NCBI GenBank assembly: GCA_028274465.1
Contig: CM051458.1
Span: 89,114,085 to 89,178,084, forward strand
Direction of reading: 5' to 3'
DNA from: Plantago ovata
Taxonomy: Eukaryota > Streptophyta > Magnoliopsida > Lamiales > Plantaginaceae
Length of the DNA stretch: 64,000 nucleotides
Both the position numbers and the translations under genes were made by a program. The notes under the pieces were generated by a model that saw only the letters and a program-made list of their open reading frames with translations, made no database searches and was not told the origin of the DNA. How positions within the stretch are numbered: the stretch's first letter is position 1; every line of letters begins with the position of its first letter. Of the stretch, positions 60,730 through 64,000 are shown piece after piece.

Positions 60730-60756
60730 ATGGAGATGACTGATGAGGTCCATTAG
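60730..60756 (+). promoter_or_regulatory. Short uORF overlapping the HemK start
   Basis: ATGGAGATGACTGATGAG and eventually TAG give an eight-codon frame in a different phase. Its stop lies 11 bases past the A of the main ATG at 60743. If the leader is transcribed from upstream of 60730, scanning ribosomes would meet it first. Confidence 0.4.
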
Positions 60757-62090
60757 TTTCACACGCGCCATATTTCTCCAACCCACTTCATGGCTCCACC
60801 GTTCCAATCCGACCCGACCCATTTCCATCTCCGCCACCGTCCGCCACAAACCCCAAACCCCGCTCCACCTCCGCCCCCCATCATTCACCGCCACACTCTT
60901 CGAATTCAAAACCTGGCAAAACTGGGCCAATCACCAAGCCACCTCAGTAGGCTCCACCTTCGAGGACCTGGACAACGGCCCCGACTCCACTCTCCTCCGC
61001 CGCGAGCTCAAATGGCTCGTAGAAGACGCCGCCGTGCAACCAATTGACCAAATTGTTCAATTGAGAGCTCAATTGGAGGAACTGTACAAGCTCTGGAAGC
61101 AGAGGATTGAGGAGAGAAGGCCGTTTCAGTACTTGGTAGGGTGCGAGCATTGGAGAGACCTGGTGCTGAGTGTTGAGGAGGGGGTTTTGATCCCTCGGCC
61201 GGAGACGGAGGCGGTTGTTGATCTGGTGGATGGTGTTGTGAAGGAGGACGATGAGCTGAGGAATGGTGTTTGGGCTGATTTGGGGACTGGTAGCGGCGCG
61301 ATTGCGATTGGGGTCGCTAGGGTTTTGGGGAGGTGTGGGAGAGTTGTTGCTGTTGATTTTAGCCCAATTGCTGTTGCCGTTGCACAATACAATGTGGAGA
61401 GGTATAATTTGCAGGTTAGCATACATGTTTGGGTGTTTTCGCCCGAAAAAATTAGAACGAAGGCCGTTGTTAATTGGCTATAGACATTTTCTTGAGCTAG
61501 TTTTGAACTGATATGTTGTTGTGCAAATGTATGAACACATTGGAGTAGATGAACTTAGTTGAGCTAGTTTTGAACTGCTATGTTGTGCAAAGGCCATGAA
61601 CGGTGTTTTTTTATTTATATATGACAGGATCGAGTTTCAGTGCAAGAAGGATCGTGGTTTGATCCTCTGAAGGATGTAGAAGGACAACTCTCTGGAGTTG
61701 TTAGTAATCCACCGTATATTCCTAGCGAAGATATAAATGGACTACAAGCTGAAGTTGGTAAGCATGAACCGAGACTTGCTCTGGATGGGGGAGCAAATGG
61801 GATGAAAGATCTCCTCCATCTCTGTAGAGGGGCTGCTACGATGTTGAAGCCTGGTGGATTTTTCGCATTTGAGGTATTTACTTTTTCACATTCCAGGACC
61901 ATATTATGTTATCTCTTTTTGTTGATATATTTGGTTGTTTTTTTTTTTAATGTAGACCAACGGCGAGGTGCAGAGCAAATTTCTTGTAGATTACATGGAT
62001 ACTGAGATGAAAGGAAGCTTTGATAGGCTCAGTATTGTACCTGATTTTGCTGGTATACAAAGATTCGTGACGGGATACAGAGTGACATGA
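60743..62090 (+). CDS. HEMK: HemK/PrmC-type release-factor glutamine methyltransferase, organelle-type
   Basis: Exons 60743-61414, 61628-61873 and 61956-62090 join in phase to 350 residues. The enzyme class uses S-adenosylmethionine to methylate the Gln of the GGQ motif in translation release factors. The first ~50 residues are basic, hydroxylated and poor in acidic residues (RSISFTRAIFL..HRSNPTRPISIS), like a chloroplast or mitochondrial transit peptide. A helical N-terminal domain follows, then RPFQYLVG (126-133), LIPRPETE (149-156), SAM motif DLGTGSG (179-185) and the substrate-binding NPPY (251-254), which define the family. The C-terminal strand ends RFVTGYRVT. Length fits organellar homologues. 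Which organelle is inference. The next gene starts only 450 bases downstream on the same strand. Confidence 0.93.
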
Positions 62091-62539
62091 GTTTTTGTTA
62101 CAAGTTCATACTAGTTCTACACAGGAAAGATAGAGCTATGGACGTTTGCTGATCGTCTGGATTCTGTTCTAGATCAGTTCTGATGTATCATTTCATTTAC
62201 AGTTAAATTTCAGCTCTGTATACGAATATTCGCTCTCTTATTTCAGGATATATTTCTTCAGAAGCTTTTTGTGAAATATACTGTTTAGCCTTCTCCCCTA
62301 TCAACGTACGACAACAATTTATTTACAGTGAGAAATAAAATTGAATAAAGCTTTAATCAAACTGAATAAAGAAGTACTCTTGGATCGAGTGCATGAACAA
62401 ACTGTGTTAATTGTCCTTGGAAGAGGAGTCGAGTCAGAACTACTAGTTCTCTTGGATCGAGTGCATGAACAAATCTCAATCCTAACAATAATGTCATAAT
62501 CAGTGCAAAAACAAACGACGATAGGAAAAGAAACAAACC
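62091..62539. promoter_or_regulatory. Short spacer between HemK and IREG with a 25-base direct repeat
   Basis: CTCTTGGATCGAGTGCATGA plus ACAAA occurs at 62377-62401 and again, identically, at 62449-62473. The spacer must hold the HemK 3' end and the IREG promoter and leader. Confidence 0.6.
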
Positions 62540-64000
62540 ATGCTGGACGAAGCATTGCTCGATCAACAGCAGACTTCACCAATCCCATATTATCTGCTGG
62601 TGTATCTGTATATCGGCCACTTCTTAGCCAGATGGGGTGCCAGGTTATTTTCGATTCTTCATCTTTTCATTTCAGGTTTATTTTGGATTCTTCATCTTTT
62701 CATTTCTGCTTTTCTTGTCCATAGGATTCCATAGTAATAGCAGTATATAGTATGCTTCTTGATATAAAAAATACACATTCTTTTTTGTAGTGAAGATCTT
62801 CGGTCAGGGGAAAAAAAAAAAGCAGCTTGGTTTCAAGATCCCACAAAAGAACTACTTAAGCTATGTTCAACATTAATTCTCTATATCTTGTCTTCTCAAC
62901 TCATAGGATGATAGGAAACCAGCTTTCTTCAATTAAACTCAAAATACTTACACCTTTAGTTTTCTATTTTGTGCAATATAAAATCTTTGATGAACATCTT
63001 AATGTTTACCTTAGCTGTCAGGCTGAGTTTTGTTTGGATTATTTACTTAAGGCAACTAAAAGATCTACACCCTCAAACTAGTTTCTTGAGTGAGCATTGC
63101 TGGATGAAGTATCATTTCATTTGTTTATTATGTCATATGTGGCAAATGACAGGATGTGGGAATTCTCTGTTGGACTATACATGATCAATATCTGGCCGGA
63201 CTCTATATTTCTTGCTGCTGCTTATGGTGTCATTGAATCTGCTTCTACTGCTCTCTTAGGTCCTTTTATTGGAGAACTTGTCGATAAGTTGCCATACATT
63301 CAGGTTCGTTTCATCATTCTCATTCTCATTCTGTACTCTACCCTGGAAACACTGCAATAACTTGAATAACAACTTACCGCTGATTTGGCACTGTATCATA
63401 TCATAAAAACAAATAATTTATGTATGACTGGAACAGGTTCTGAGAATTTGGTTATTGACCCAAAATCTCTCATTCATGGTTGCTGGAGGTGCAGTAATTG
63501 CGATATTCATCCGCACAAACCTGATTTCTTCAAATTTTGTTGCTTTCAACTCTCTAGTCGTATTAATCAACGTATCTGGAGCTGTTGCTGTACTTTCTAC
63601 ACTTGCTGGAACCATATTGGTTGAAAGAGAATGGTAATGACTAATGAGCCTCTAAAGTACCCATTTCCTACAGAAGATACGAAAAACATACCGTACCAAA
63701 TTAATGTTAAAAAGTCGGACTAATGTTGTTATTCACGTCCTATTACAGGGTAGTTGTGATATCACAAGGCCAACCTGCAAGAGTACTAACGAATATGAAC
63801 TCAACAATAAGAAGAATAGATCTGATCTGCAAGTTGTTTGCACCTGTTGTTACAGGCTTCATTATCAATTTTGTATCTCTAACCGCGTCGGCTCTGACAC
63901 TGGCACTCTGGAACATATTATCTGTCTGCTTGCAGTACTGGCTGTTAGTATCTGTTTACGATGGGATACCAGCAATAAAAGAAATCAGCGAGAGGAAGGC
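62540..64000 (+). CDS. IREG: Ferroportin/IREG metal exporter (SLC40), 5' part
   Basis: Exons 62540-62643, 63153-63303, 63437-63633 and 63749 onward join in phase; the gene continues past the window. The visible product (about 235 residues) starts MLDEALLDQQQ and then shows IGHFLARWGARMWEFSVGLY, LLGPFIGELVDKLPYIQ, LRIWLLTQNLSFMVAGGAV, LSTLAGTILVEREWVVVIS and LTNMNSTIRRIDLICKLFAP. These match the N-terminal half of plant IREG1/2, major-facilitator-like exporters of Fe2+, Co2+ or Ni2+ at the plasma membrane or tonoplast. Five or so hydrophobic membrane segments are seen. The short N-terminus without a transit peptide argues against the plastid IREG3/MAR1 type. The exact paralogue and membrane cannot be settled here. 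Confidence 0.92.

Overview
The window looks like nuclear DNA of a flowering plant, probably a eudicot. It is AT-rich, its genes have spliced exons with GT..AG introns, and it carries plant gene families (two-domain WRKY factor, clade E-type PP2C, ferroportin/IREG transporter) and plant mobile elements (Cassandra solo LTR, tRNA-derived SINEs, Stowaway-like and Mutator-type elements). I cannot name the species.

Layout. Bases 1-25,000 hold no convincing intact host gene and are a mosaic of mobile DNA: MITE ends, two Mutator-type elements with palindromic GGAGC cores (954-2709 and 11562-12441; the first carries a fragment of a host DUF1645 gene), AAACTAG repeats, SINEs, a Cassandra solo LTR (10112-10358), LINE fragments, and a 4.36 kb inverted-repeat element (19312-23675) with a TATA box near each end. 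Bases 25-38 kb carry two minus-strand genes: an arginine/serine-rich nuclear-type protein of unknown function (25130-28006, four exons) and a group I WRKY factor of the WRKY2 type (33274-37016, five coding exons). They are separated by minisatellites and a degenerate RNase H fragment. Bases 38-45 kb are repeat-rich and include a third palindromic-core element (40984-42118). At 45-52 kb an F-box/LRR gene (+) and a membrane-anchored-type PP2C gene (-) converge, with a small MITE abutting the PP2C stop codon. Bases 52-60 kb hold nested MITEs, a 1.95 kb solo LTR sitting in an (AT)n array, and a SINE. Bases 60.7-64 kb carry two tightly spaced plus-strand genes: a HemK/PrmC-type glutamine methyltransferase with an organelle-type N-terminus, and the first four exons of a ferroportin/IREG metal exporter that runs off the window.

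The host genes do not form an obvious pathway; each is an independent plant gene. The most unusual content is mobile DNA: the palindromic-core Mutator-type family (three copies, two with clear 9-10 bp target duplications), the 4.36 kb element with inward-facing promoters and a candidate spliced 98-residue reading frame, and a cluster of four perfect hairpins in the solo LTR. Splice junctions were placed by eye from GT/AG sites, reading phase and known family sequence, without transcript data.
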